NCBI RefSeq assembly: GCF_016767175.1
Contig: NZ_CP068564.1
Span: 1,674,001 to 1,738,000, forward strand
DNA length: 64,000 bases
Origin: Keratinibaculum paraultunense
Lineage (GTDB): Bacteria > Bacillota > Clostridia > Tissierellales > Tepidimicrobiaceae
Direction: 5' to 3'
Shown: piece after piece, positions 44,194 through 53,015 of the stretch
How the letters are laid out: every line of letters begins with the position of its first letter
Position numbering within the stretch: position 1 is the first letter of the stretch
Notes under the pieces: model-generated
Told to the model about the DNA's origin: nothing
Database searches by the model: none
Seen by the model: the letters and a program-made list of their open reading frames with translations, nothing else
Translations under genes and position numbers: made by a program

Positions 44194-44224
44194 CCATAAC
44201 CTGCAGAAATGCAGGGAATTTTTT
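44194..44224 (+). other. Hairpin with T-run beside an IS remnant
   Basis: CCTGCA-GAAA-TGCAGG is followed by GAATTTTTTTTATA on the plus strand. No plus-strand gene lies upstream; it may be an IS end or a leftover terminator blocking read-in. Confidence 0.5.
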
Positions 44225-44254
44225 TTATAAAATAATATAACTCCTCACTGATTT

Positions 44255-44580
44255 ATGGTAAAATTGAAGTATCAAGCAACAAATCCACCAAAACCTGAAA
44301 GGAGTTATATAAATATGATACCACAAAAACAGCTTTCTTTGGCAGATATTTATTCAGATTGCAAAACTTTTTTTGAAAGTGATAAACCAAATACTTTTAA
44401 ATCATCGTTCTTCTTTAAAACATTTAAGTTTGTATGCCCTAAAATGAACTAAAAGAAAGCAAAACAGTATCATCCAGATTTAAACGATTCCCCAAATGCT
44501 ACAACTATGTTTCAAAAAATAAATAATGCTTATGAATTTTTAAATGAAAATAATATAAAAAGATACCAAAATATATATTA
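44255..44580 (+). pseudogene. Chimeric remnant: IS1182-like transposase start joined to a DnaJ J-domain
   Basis: The frame starting at 44255 contains MIPQKQLSLADIYSDC at 44315, typical of the N-terminus of IS1182-like transposases, preceded by GGAG. After residue ~45 it loses similarity and stops at 44450. The same frame resumes KKAKQYHPDLNDSPNATTMF and NNAYEFLNEN, a J-domain helix III with its HPD motif. Two unrelated gene fragments have been joined and inactivated. Confidence 0.6.
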
Positions 44581-44662
44581 GAAAAAGCCAAAATATGTTA
44601 GTTATTCTTAAAAATAAATTTATTAATTTTTAACAAATAAAGCTTTATAATATGATAAACAT

Positions 44663-44704
44663 AAAAAATTGCAGTAAATTTATTCTCTACTGCAATTTTT
44701 TATT
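44663..44704. terminator. Bidirectional terminator after the serine hydrolase
   Basis: TTGCAGTA and TACTGCAA pair across a 13-base loop with T-runs on both outer sides. It closes the serine hydrolase / type III effector transcript on the minus strand. Confidence 0.8.
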
Positions 44705-44717
44705 TAAAACTTTAAAA

Positions 44718-46328
44718 TTACCTCAATTTCATAAACCATAAATTAATAACACGACCAGTAGTTATATTAAAGCCAATAACCTGCATATCTTGATTTACTT
44801 TAAAAGTAATATCTCCAGATAGGGAATTACCATATTCTTCAGAAGTAAATTTATTTTTTTCATAAGGGAAAAGCTTTGAATCTTCATTTCTATTATGTTT
44901 AGCAACCAAAGTTTCATCTTCTAAAACAATTTTATAGAAAGTTTTTAATTCATCACTGTAATAAATTCCTTCATATTTTTTTAACATATCTGATGATATT
45001 TCTATCTTATTTAACTTCTTTGCAAAATTTTCATCATGAGGATACACAATTTTAAATCCTTCAATATTATTTTTTTCATCTATTTCCCATTTAATAAGCA
45101 TATCTGTGTCTTTAATAATATATGTATTTCCTGTTTTATACATTAATTTCAACTTGGGAGTTCCAGGCATTAAAATAAACATTTCATTATCTTCAACTTC
45201 AATTTTAAATGTTATTCCTGGTTCTGTCATATAAATACCTTCTAAATCTTTAATATTTTCATATCTTTCCTCTTCTATATAATAATTTGAAAAACTAAAA
45301 CTATCTTCACATTTAAATTCCTCTTCATCTATAAATATATCTGCTAATTTTTTAGCATAATACATAGGCTTAAATGTACTTAAATTACTCAAAACTGCAA
45401 TAGCAGCACCTTGCTCTGGGAAACACATAAGAGCACTTCTAAAACCTGCATCTGCCCCTGAATGTTCAACAGTTTTTAAACCTCTATAATCTCCAATTGT
45501 CACACCACCAGCATAATCAATAGTTTCTCCATTTTTAAGTGTATACATCTTCTTCATGTTTTCAATTACAGTTAAGCCTCCTATTTCCTTTGTCTTAAAA
45601 TTATATCCCCATTTTAGAAGATCTTCTGCTGTTGTAAATAAGCTAGTTGCACCTACTGTTGAATAATTCAAAACACTTTTTTTATATCCTTGTTCTAAAT
45701 CTAATTTATAAGAATATGCTCTATTTTTTACAATCATATCATTATCATCATGAAAATGTGTATTATCCATTTTTAAAGGATCAAATATATTTTCTTTTGC
45801 AAAAATAGCAATAGGTTTTCCTGAAACTCTTTTTACTATTTCAGCCATCAAAGTATATCCAGTGTTTGAGTAGAGAAACTTTGTTCCTGGTTCAAAGTTT
45901 AAAGCTTTTTGTCGCATAATTGCTTTTAATAAATGCTCTTGAGTTATAACATCATCACTTCTCCATCCAGCAAGAAAAAGCAATTCCCATTGATCCCTTA
46001 ATCCACTAGTATGATGCATTAAATGCTTAATAGTTATTACATGACCTAAATCAGGCATCTCTGGTATATATTTACGAATATCATCATTTATGTTCAATTT
46101 TCCTTCAGATTCCAATAATAAAATGCACATTGCAGTAAATTGCTTAGATACTGAAGCAACATGAAAAATTGTTGACGGAGTATTGGGAATATCATATTCC
46201 ATATTAGCAAGTCCAAACCCATTTTTGTAAACTACTTTACCATCAACTAGCACAGCTGCTGCAGCACCTGGTGAATTAGGCTTAATACACTGTTGAAATA
46301 ATCTATTAGCTTCATTTGTTTTTTTCAT
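44718..46328 (-). CDS. Beta-lactamase-fold serine hydrolase (class C/esterase-like), no signal peptide
   Basis: A 536-residue protein with an N-terminal beta-lactamase-related domain (about 15-330): nucleophile motif S59-V-S-K62, YSNTGY as second motif and HSGADAGF as third. A C-terminal beta-barrel-like domain (about 350-536) follows. The start is ATG 46328 after GGGAGG. No signal peptide is seen, so it probably works in the cytosol, unlike secreted penicillinases. It follows the last CRISPR effector gene by 34 bases without a terminator between them and may be co-transcribed. The substrate is unknown. Confidence 0.88.
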   Translation of the reverse strand: MKKTNEANRLFQQCIKPNSPGAAAAVLVDGKVVYKNGFGLANMEYDIPNTPSTIFHVASVSKQFTAMCILLLESEGKLNINDDIRKYIPEMPDLGHVITIKHLMHHTSGLRDQWELLFLAGWRSDDVITQEHLLKAIMRQKALNFEPGTKFLYSNTGYTLMAEIVKRVSGKPIAIFAKENIFDPLKMDNTHFHDDNDMIVKNRAYSYKLDLEQGYKKSVLNYSTVGATSLFTTAEDLLKWGYNFKTKEIGGLTVIENMKKMYTLKNGETIDYAGGVTIGDYRGLKTVEHSGADAGFRSALMCFPEQGAAIAVLSNLSTFKPMYYAKKLADIFIDEEEFKCEDSFSFSNYYIEEERYENIKDLEGIYMTEPGITFKIEVEDNEMFILMPGTPKLKLMYKTGNTYIIKDTDMLIKWEIDEKNNIEGFKIVYPHDENFAKKLNKIEISSDMLKKYEGIYYSDELKTFYKIVLEDETLVAKHNRNEDSKLFPYEKNKFTSEEYGNSLSGDITFKVNQDMQVIGFNITTGRVINLWFMKLR

Positions 46329-46362
46329 TATAAAACCTCCCAATAATATACTTATATTTTTG

Positions 46363-47226
46363 CTAAATTTCAACAAACACTCCTCTTTTTAATGTAAATT
46401 TTCTCTTTTCTTGATTATTTATATTAATTTCACTTCCTGGTGTAAAATAATATCCTTTTGTTTCTATACTAGGAATATCACTTGAAAAATCATACATTAC
46501 AATAAATTCTAAGCTTCCTTTTTTAAGTTCATAATTATTTTTAAATTCTACATAATTTTTAATAAAACAATTTTTATCATTTATGATGTTACCCGTTTCA
46601 TTTATTCCCCACTTTTTTAATTCATTTTTATCTACTAATAATTCTTCTAAACCTCCATGTATAAATTCCATTTTACCAAATCCATAAGTTAAATCTCCTC
46701 CAACATATATTTCTACTAACTGATTTATAAACTTTTTAAATTCTTCTTCTCTATCTTTTTCTATTCCAACTAATCCTACCCAATAAAGTTCTTTCTCTGT
46801 ATTTCCTTTTTCTCCAGGCAAAATAATCTCTATTTCATGAAGGGATTCTTCCATTGCTGCAAAATATGGAGCCTCTATTGCTGTAGAAACATATGTATCC
46901 GTATATCTCATCCTAAAATCTGTTTCCGAAATATTTCCCATATATAATTTACCATCTTTAAAATTAGGAAACATAACTTCTCCATCTAAAGGCTCAGGAT
47001 AAAAACAAGTAATGTTTTTAAATAAAGTTTTTCCTTCTTGAAAGGCTTCATCTATTTCACCATTTAATTTCCCATAACTATTAACCAATGATCCCCACAT
47101 AGTCCAACCAGGAATAAATAATCTAGTTTCAGATAATACTCCATAGTTCTTCTTTCCAATATGGATTGGATTTAATTGTTTGAACTTAAGTTTATACCAA
47201 GTTAATTTATCATCCAAATTACTCAT
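46363..47226 (-). CDS. Type III CRISPR RAMP protein, Cas5-like (Cmr3/Csm4 role)
   Basis: A 287-residue RAMP. The N-terminal segment with HIGKKNYGVLSETRLFIPGW resembles the HIG...ET..IP pattern of Cas5-type subunits (Csm4, Cmr3), and the C-terminal GGDLTYGFGKMEF resembles a RAMP glycine-rich loop. No other Cas5 candidate exists in the operon, so it probably caps the crRNA 5' end. It overlaps the small-subunit gene by eight bases. Exact orthology to Cmr3 is uncertain. Confidence 0.7.
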   Translation of the reverse strand: MSNLDDKLTWYKLKFKQLNPIHIGKKNYGVLSETRLFIPGWTMWGSLVNSYGKLNGEIDEAFQEGKTLFKNITCFYPEPLDGEVMFPNFKDGKLYMGNISETDFRMRYTDTYVSTAIEAPYFAAMEESLHEIEIILPGEKGNTEKELYWVGLVGIEKDREEEFKKFINQLVEIYVGGDLTYGFGKMEFIHGGLEELLVDKNELKKWGINETGNIINDKNCFIKNYVEFKNNYELKKGSLEFIVMYDFSSDIPSIETKGYYFTPGSEININNQEKRKFTLKRGVFVEI

Positions 47227-47635
47227 TTATATCATCCTCAGCTTTTGCATGATATCTAGCATAAGTTAATATCTTTTCTAATATATCTTTAAAAAATAAT
47301 AACTTATGAATGTTTTTAGACAAGTCACTAAAATATTCATCATATTCATATAAGCTTTTGAAAGATTTAATTTCTTTTTCACTACAAACTATATCATTAA
47401 ATTCTTTAACTATATTTGATATAAATTGGCTGAACATAGGACTTTTTATTTTTTCATCATTTTTACCATCTGCTCTTGACTTACAATATACATAATATCC
47501 ATATACTCCGTCATTGCATAAAACACCTAAAGCCTTATCTATTTCAACCAAATTTACCTTTCCGTCTTTAAGCTCTTTTACCATCTTGTAACTATATTCA
47601 TTTATCCTAGAATCAAGATTTTCAGCCTTAGTCAT
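47219..47635 (-). CDS. Type III CRISPR small subunit (Cas11/Cmr5-like)
   Basis: An all-helical protein of 138 residues between two RAMP genes, the usual place of Cmr5/Csm2, which line the filament and contact target RNA. A conserved-looking LGVLCNDGVYGYYVY and a C-terminal KILTYARYHAK helix are visible. The start is ATG 47635 (GGGGTG upstream), overlapping cmr4 by eight bases; an ATG at 47653 is inside cmr4. The role is assigned from position, size and helicity. Confidence 0.65.
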   Translation of the reverse strand: MTKAENLDSRINEYSYKMVKELKDGKVNLVEIDKALGVLCNDGVYGYYVYCKSRADGKNDEKIKSPMFSQFISNIVKEFNDIVCSEKEIKSFKSLYEYDEYFSDLSKNIHKLLFFKDILEKILTYARYHAKAEDDINE

Positions 47636-48701
47636 TCTTTTCACCCCAATCAAAAATCTTTAACCGTCCAAATCCTCTTGTAGTCATGCCACCTACACCT
47701 AATGTTTCAAAATATTTTTTACTATCTTTTAATGCTTCTGATACATAATCTAAAGAAAGTTCTTCATCTAAAGGATATTCTTCTATTCTTACATTTCCAT
47801 AGAATATTGTTCCTCTAGGAATAGCTTCACTTGTAAATAGTGCTCCTTCTTTAGCAGCACCAGTAATAGGATCTATGGATACAGAAGTTCTAGTTTCAAG
47901 ATTAGAATTGATTATTTGATGGATAATATTATCTGAAACAATAATAATTTTTTCTCCCAACAAATTTAATGCTGAATCATCTCCAATTTGTTTCTTTATG
48001 TTGCTAACATTTACTGTAGGTTCATCATTTTTTACTTTAAAATTTAACCATCCTAAATTTATTGAATCTTGTTTTCTATCATCTTTATCACATACTAATA
48101 CTTCATAATCTTCAAAATTTGGGACACTTTTTAGCTTAATCCCTGCAGATTTCAATATCCCCTTAGATGTTATCCATCTAGTACCTAATCTGGTATAGAC
48201 AGGGAACAATAATATATTTAAATCTGAAAAATATGCCATTCCTCTTTGAGATTTATCCTGCTTTGAAAATCCAAAAGTTTTACACACTATACAATTTCCA
48301 CAATGGCCAGCATCTTCATTTATGGATAGCATTTTAGATTCTTCCACTGAAAGATTTGGCTTATCATCTTGTCCAGCACATTTTATAGCCGCATATCGAT
48401 TACCTTTGAAACCTGATACCCAATCTTTTACATTATTTTTAAAAAGTACTTCTATTCCTTCCTTTTCAAATATTCTCTCACGAGCTTTTCTGTTAATTTT
48501 AAAATTTTCTTTAAAATAAGAGTGTATAGTAAGAGCCATATAATATCTCCAAGTGCCTGCTAAGCTTGTACCAGGAATTTTAGGAATTCTAGTTATAGGA
48601 TCTCTCACAATAGTGTTATCAACTCTCCCTATAGTAAATCCTCCTGTTCCTATATATATAGGATCACAAGATATTGCAGTTATTTTTATCTCTTTACTCA
48701 T
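47628..48701 (-). CDS. cmr4: Cmr4-like Cas7 RAMP, backbone and RNA-cleaving subunit
   Basis: A 357-residue RAMP. It shows the N-terminal repeat-associated pattern GTGGFTIGRVDNTIV then RIPKIPGTSLAGTWRYY, a cysteine cluster CGNCIVCKTFG, the FSDLNILLFPVYTR strand, the ISIDPITG-type stretch (SVSIDPITGAAKEGALF) and the C-terminal GVGGMTTRGFGRL glycine loop, all typical of Cmr4. D28 lies where Cmr4 carries its catalytic aspartate, so target RNA cutting may be retained. Confidence 0.88.
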   Translation of the reverse strand: MSKEIKITAISCDPIYIGTGGFTIGRVDNTIVRDPITRIPKIPGTSLAGTWRYYMALTIHSYFKENFKINRKARERIFEKEGIEVLFKNNVKDWVSGFKGNRYAAIKCAGQDDKPNLSVEESKMLSINEDAGHCGNCIVCKTFGFSKQDKSQRGMAYFSDLNILLFPVYTRLGTRWITSKGILKSAGIKLKSVPNFEDYEVLVCDKDDRKQDSINLGWLNFKVKNDEPTVNVSNIKKQIGDDSALNLLGEKIIIVSDNIIHQIINSNLETRTSVSIDPITGAAKEGALFTSEAIPRGTIFYGNVRIEEYPLDEELSLDYVSEALKDSKKYFETLGVGGMTTRGFGRLKIFDWGEKND

Positions 48702-48719
48702 TTTTTCTCTCCCCCTCTA

Positions 48720-51700
48720 TTAAATTTCCTTCAAACCATTATGCCAAAAATCATACATATCTAAAAACTTATGAAGCTTTATTCTAAATTTCTCATCACA
48801 TAAGCTTTCAATATCTTCCCACTTATTTTCTCCCAATATTCTAACAAATTCATTTTTAGATTCATCATCCTTTAATTCAAAAATGTTTATAAAAGCCGAT
48901 AATATAAAACATTTTAAACTGCTATCATTTTGCCAATCACTAAGTTTTGAATATATCAAATTTACCATAGTTTGAAGCTTAGTTTTTCTTTCTTTTCCCT
49001 TAAAATAATCATAAAACTTATTGAAAGTTTCCCACTCTTCCCAAGTATAGGGTCTGTTTTGTTTGTATTTAGCAACAATTTTATTTCTATTAGCCTTTTC
49101 AGTATCATAACAAATATCATTTCTTCGAGTGTTTACATCTAGATATTCAAAGTCTATTGTATTAGGATATATTAGATATTTTTCGGTATCTTTAGTTTTA
49201 TCAACAGATTTAAGTTCCATAGGCTGTTTGTTAGGTCTAATATAAAAACTATAATCACCTTTCCCACCATTATTTAATGGATATAGGCTATAGTATCTTT
49301 TTAATTCCGTTCTACTTTCACAATCTGAATTGCTATTATTTATAGCAGCATCTGACATTTGCTTTAATCTTTCTCCTGATATTTCTTTTTCTATACTATC
49401 CCAATTGTCTATATCCCTTCTGATATTTCTCAAAGCCTTTATTCCTATATAAAGAGGTTTTTTATAATTTTGGAAAACTATACCTATATGAAGAGGTAGT
49501 TTCCCTTTTACATACTTAAATTCTTCATCATATTTATGTTGAACTTTTTTTATAAGTTTTGGAACATATTCAGCTGGAACAATAAACTGCCAAGATATTG
49601 GTGTTGGATTAATAATAGAAAGATAAGGTTTATATGAAATATAGCTTGGATTTTCAAGTTTTACATTGCATTTATTATTGTTACTAACATCTGCCATTTC
49701 TATAATTTCATTTGTTATCCAACTCCCTTCATTATTGGTTATTTGAGAATATATTTCTTCGTTTTCCATCTTTTCTTTACTTATAATAGGAATTGCTTTT
49801 TCTATAGATGATATGAGATATAGATTGCCTTTAGCATCAGATAAAAAGTTTAAACCTTTATATTCAAATTCTCTTCCTTTGTATTTATCTTCTTCTATAA
49901 CTTTATTCCATTTTATCCTTACATTTCTCGATTTGGGTATTTCTAAAATATCCATCATGTGATTTTCAATATCCACAAAAAATCCTTCAGTAGTTTCCCA
50001 AATTCGTCTAAATCTTGCTGGAGATGGATTTTTTCTAGTTACAAATTGAAGAAGTATTTTGGATAAAAATTCAATTTGTTTTTCACTTTTTTTAACTTTA
50101 TCCCATTTTATTTTTCTATTTTCAAAATCAATATTATCCCCTAATTCATCTTTCAAAAGTTTTTCCCATCTATCTCCTATGGAACGTTCAAGGAGTATTG
50201 ATTCAATATATTCTCTTAATGGTATTGGTGGTAAATCAGTTTTAAAAAGAATACTCCCTATAGCAGATTCATTTGTTTTTGTTTTTGTTTTTGTTTCTTT
50301 ATTTTTTGAATTATTTTTTGAATCATTTTCTGAATCATTTTTTAAATCATTTTTTAAATTATTTTTTAAATTATTTGATATGTTTCTCATATTATAATCA
50401 CTAATTAACATCGTATTCACCATATTCCCATTCAACCATTCATCTAGTTCAAATTTCATAGTTACAAGGGCAATTCTTCTGTTTTTATCTTGGAGTTCTC
50501 CAGTCCAAATGGTCTCTTTATATTCATCATTTAATTTAGTTCGCTCTATTTCTTTTTTTCTTTCCTTACAAATACTGCATAAGTTTAACTTTTCGACTTT
50601 ATCATCTTCTGCTAATCTTACTTTACAAATATCACATATTACTTTAAACTCATTATTATCTTCTGTCTCTTGAAAATACTCTTCTACTAAATTATTAGAT
50701 TTTGGAAAAACTGGTTTTAAAAAATTTTCTTTGGCATTTTCAATTAAATAAGCTATATTCATAGTTCCCCTTGAAGGTTCTGTTATATATATAGATGGGA
50801 ATACTTCTCCATTAAAAAGTTTAAAGCATTCTATTATTTTTTCTTGTATATCACTTAAATTATCATTCATTCTATATAGTCCTACATCACCATCAACTTT
50901 TTTCCCATAAATATTCTCTGGTGCAATAAAGTATATTCCTGTTTCATCTCTATAGATTTCATTTCCCAATGCAAAATCTTCTTCTATCACCTTTTTTATC
51001 TTTTCATCTACTACATTTGTTCCATTTCTATACCAATCTATAAAAGATGGATTTAGTGCCTTTTCTGCAAGTCCTAGTTTATCATACTGCACACCAAGTA
51101 TACTCCACTTAATCTCACGTGGCCTATCTATATAATCTTGATACTTTTCTTCTTCCAAACACAAAGTTGCAACACTAGCTTTAAACATAGAGGCTGTCAT
51201 ATATGCTTGATCCCACAATGTTACATCATTAATTGGGAAACGAGAATCACTTAAAAGATGAGAATACCATTTTTTTATTTCTCCCAAAATAAACCTTCGC
51301 ATTTCATACACATCTATATTAGTTCTTCCCATAGAATCTATTTTCATCCACAAGTTCCTTAGAAAAATGATTCTTGACTCATCATATCTTGTCAAATCTA
51401 CAAAATTTTTTTTATTGTTTGCTATTTCTTCTTTAGTAGTTCCAAAAGCATTAGCTATCTTAAGATTATTCAACTGTTTTTTTGGTGCTCCTTTATCTAT
51501 TCCAGAATTTATATTTTCGCAACCTTTAAACATCACTTTATTTATAAATTCACTATCACCTGCATTGCCCTTTACTACATCTATTAATCTAAGGTTTATT
51601 TCTTTTTTATTCTTTTCCTTACTATTCTTTTTAAATTGAAAATTAATATCCGTTTCATTAAAAAAATCTTTAAGCTCCTTATTTATAGAATCCATATCTA

Positions 51701-51956
51701 TTGTAAAAGGACTTTTTGAATTAAATTTACTCTCTTTTATGTTGTTTTTTTTAAAATAATCTCTATAACCGCTAAATGGCTTATAACCATACTTTTCTTT
51801 AAATTTATCATCATCAATCTGGAAATAAACTTTCCCCCTTTTTTTCTTCCAAAATCCTACATGAGTTTTTCCTAAATTAAAAAGCAATGCTCCAACCTCT
51901 GCTTTTAGTATTTCCATTTTATATTTTTCAAGGTTTTTTAAATTTAAATCACTCAT
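48720..51956 (-). CDS. csx11: Csx11, Cas10-like large subunit of a type III CRISPR effector
   Basis: A 1078-residue protein. The opening AEVGALLFNLGKTH (19-32) occupies the place of the HD domain start but reads Phe-Asn instead of His-Asp. A zinc finger uses C441, C444, C460 and C463. RRIALVTMKFELDEWLNG follows. At about 780-815 the palm-like SWQFIVPAEYVPKLIKKVQ and KLPLHIGIVF match Csx11; no GGDD occurs anywhere. The linker near residues 523-562 is low-complexity. The ATG overlaps the preceding RAMP stop by four bases. Catalytic inactivity in DNA cutting and cyclic oligoadenylate synthesis is inferred from the missing residues. Confidence 0.88.
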   Translation of the reverse strand: MSDLNLKNLEKYKMEILKAEVGALLFNLGKTHVGFWKKKRGKVYFQIDDDKFKEKYGYKPFSGYRDYFKKNNIKESKFNSKSPFTIDMDSINKELKDFFNETDINFQFKKNSKEKNKKEINLRLIDVVKGNAGDSEFINKVMFKGCENINSGIDKGAPKKQLNNLKIANAFGTTKEEIANNKKNFVDLTRYDESRIIFLRNLWMKIDSMGRTNIDVYEMRRFILGEIKKWYSHLLSDSRFPINDVTLWDQAYMTASMFKASVATLCLEEEKYQDYIDRPREIKWSILGVQYDKLGLAEKALNPSFIDWYRNGTNVVDEKIKKVIEEDFALGNEIYRDETGIYFIAPENIYGKKVDGDVGLYRMNDNLSDIQEKIIECFKLFNGEVFPSIYITEPSRGTMNIAYLIENAKENFLKPVFPKSNNLVEEYFQETEDNNEFKVICDICKVRLAEDDKVEKLNLCSICKERKKEIERTKLNDEYKETIWTGELQDKNRRIALVTMKFELDEWLNGNMVNTMLISDYNMRNISNNLKNNLKNDLKNDSENDSKNNSKNKETKTKTKTNESAIGSILFKTDLPPIPLREYIESILLERSIGDRWEKLLKDELGDNIDFENRKIKWDKVKKSEKQIEFLSKILLQFVTRKNPSPARFRRIWETTEGFFVDIENHMMDILEIPKSRNVRIKWNKVIEEDKYKGREFEYKGLNFLSDAKGNLYLISSIEKAIPIISKEKMENEEIYSQITNNEGSWITNEIIEMADVSNNNKCNVKLENPSYISYKPYLSIINPTPISWQFIVPAEYVPKLIKKVQHKYDEEFKYVKGKLPLHIGIVFQNYKKPLYIGIKALRNIRRDIDNWDSIEKEISGERLKQMSDAAINNSNSDCESRTELKRYYSLYPLNNGGKGDYSFYIRPNKQPMELKSVDKTKDTEKYLIYPNTIDFEYLDVNTRRNDICYDTEKANRNKIVAKYKQNRPYTWEEWETFNKFYDYFKGKERKTKLQTMVNLIYSKLSDWQNDSSLKCFILSAFINIFELKDDESKNEFVRILGENKWEDIESLCDEKFRIKLHKFLDMYDFWHNGLKEI
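50272..50373 (-). repeat. In-frame short tandem repeats inside csx11
   Basis: Six 12-base units of the pattern TTTTTT(A/G)AATTA/TCA (50302-50373) follow a TTGTTTT-type hexamer run (50272-50296). They encode Asn-Asp/Asn-Leu/Ser-Lys and Lys-Thr repeats. Units of 12 and 6 bases keep the frame, so length can change without breaking the gene. Confidence 0.85.
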
Positions 51957-52999
51957 TTCACTCCCCCCACATTACTTTCAAAATATTTTATATCATTTTC
52001 TTTTATTTTTCCTCTACCCCATCCAAGTTTTGTTTTAGCACCTATTCCTACATTTTCTAATGCTTCTTTTAGTATTTTCCCTATAAATTCTTTATCAGAT
52101 TTCATTTCACTTTTAAGAACATTTTCTTCCAGTAATATTCCATTATGTGGAATATAGATAAGCTGAAATATTCCTATAGCTCCTTTAGGCACTACTTCAT
52201 AAAATATAGGATTAATACCTACTCTTTTTTCTCTATCATGTGGATTTATAACTTCATAATTTATTTTATTAAAATATGTAGGATAAAATATAGCTCTACC
52301 TTTATTAACAGAAAATATATTTTTTACTTTTTGTTCATTTTGTTTTTTAATTATTTCATCTATCAATTGCTTATTAACACTTGTCCCATCTTTTTTTATA
52401 TTAATATTTATGCCTAAATCAAATACACAATATTCAAATAATATTTCAGTTAATTTCGTAGAATTTTTTCTTTCCGCTTCACCAATTACTTTTTTTATTT
52501 CCCTTTCTAATTCTCTAAATGTTTCTGAACCTGTTCCAAATATTCGTACAAAACTTAAATAACAGTTTATTATACTTGGTATATCTTTAGATTCAACATT
52601 TTCTCTTAATTTATTCAAAGCTACAGATGAAAGGAATCCTTTCCAACTACTACCTTTAACCATGGGTATTTTAGAAATCGTCTCTTTAATTATTGGATTT
52701 TGAATTATATATAAATTATCATCATCATTTGAAAAATAAGGTGATTCAAGCTCAAATTTGCACCATATTCCAAATGAACCAGGAAGTAGATTTTTCACAT
52801 ATTCATCAATATCTTCGGGAGTATTAAATATACCTGATATTTTTTGAATTTGTTTAATATCTTCACTTTTTATATATTTATTATATTTATAATCATTTAT
52901 AAAATCAGATGGTTTTTCCCCTTTTATTTTATAAATTTTTGATTTAAAATAATAATCTTCTTTCTTAACTTTATTTTCTAAAATTATTTCATGAAACAA
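51953..52999 (-). CDS. Type III CRISPR RAMP protein (Cmr6-like Cas7)
   Basis: A 348-residue RAMP. It has the NLLPGSFGIWCKFEL strand, KIPMVKGSSWKGFLSS near residue 120 (the IPGSSLKG-type motif), IFGTGSETFRELE and the C-terminal GIGAKTKLGWGRGKI loop that is characteristic of Cmr6. It would sit at the head of the backbone next to Cmr1. It starts 16 bases after cmr1 and overlaps csx11 by four bases. The length is above that of typical Cmr6. Confidence 0.75.
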   Translation of the reverse strand: MFHEIILENKVKKEDYYFKSKIYKIKGEKPSDFINDYKYNKYIKSEDIKQIQKISGIFNTPEDIDEYVKNLLPGSFGIWCKFELESPYFSNDDDNLYIIQNPIIKETISKIPMVKGSSWKGFLSSVALNKLRENVESKDIPSIINCYLSFVRIFGTGSETFRELEREIKKVIGEAERKNSTKLTEILFEYCVFDLGININIKKDGTSVNKQLIDEIIKKQNEQKVKNIFSVNKGRAIFYPTYFNKINYEVINPHDREKRVGINPIFYEVVPKGAIGIFQLIYIPHNGILLEENVLKSEMKSDKEFIGKILKEALENVGIGAKTKLGWGRGKIKENDIKYFESNVGGVK

Positions 53000-53015
53000 T
53001 TAATTCACCTCCCTT

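Noticed and set aside
44194-44224. Terminator of the isomerase gene
   Set aside because: It lies upstream of that minus-strand gene's start, and its T-run is on the plus strand.
50272-50373. Tandem repeats as a CRISPR-like array
   Set aside because: Units are 6 and 12 bases, contiguous, without spacers, and lie in frame inside csx11.
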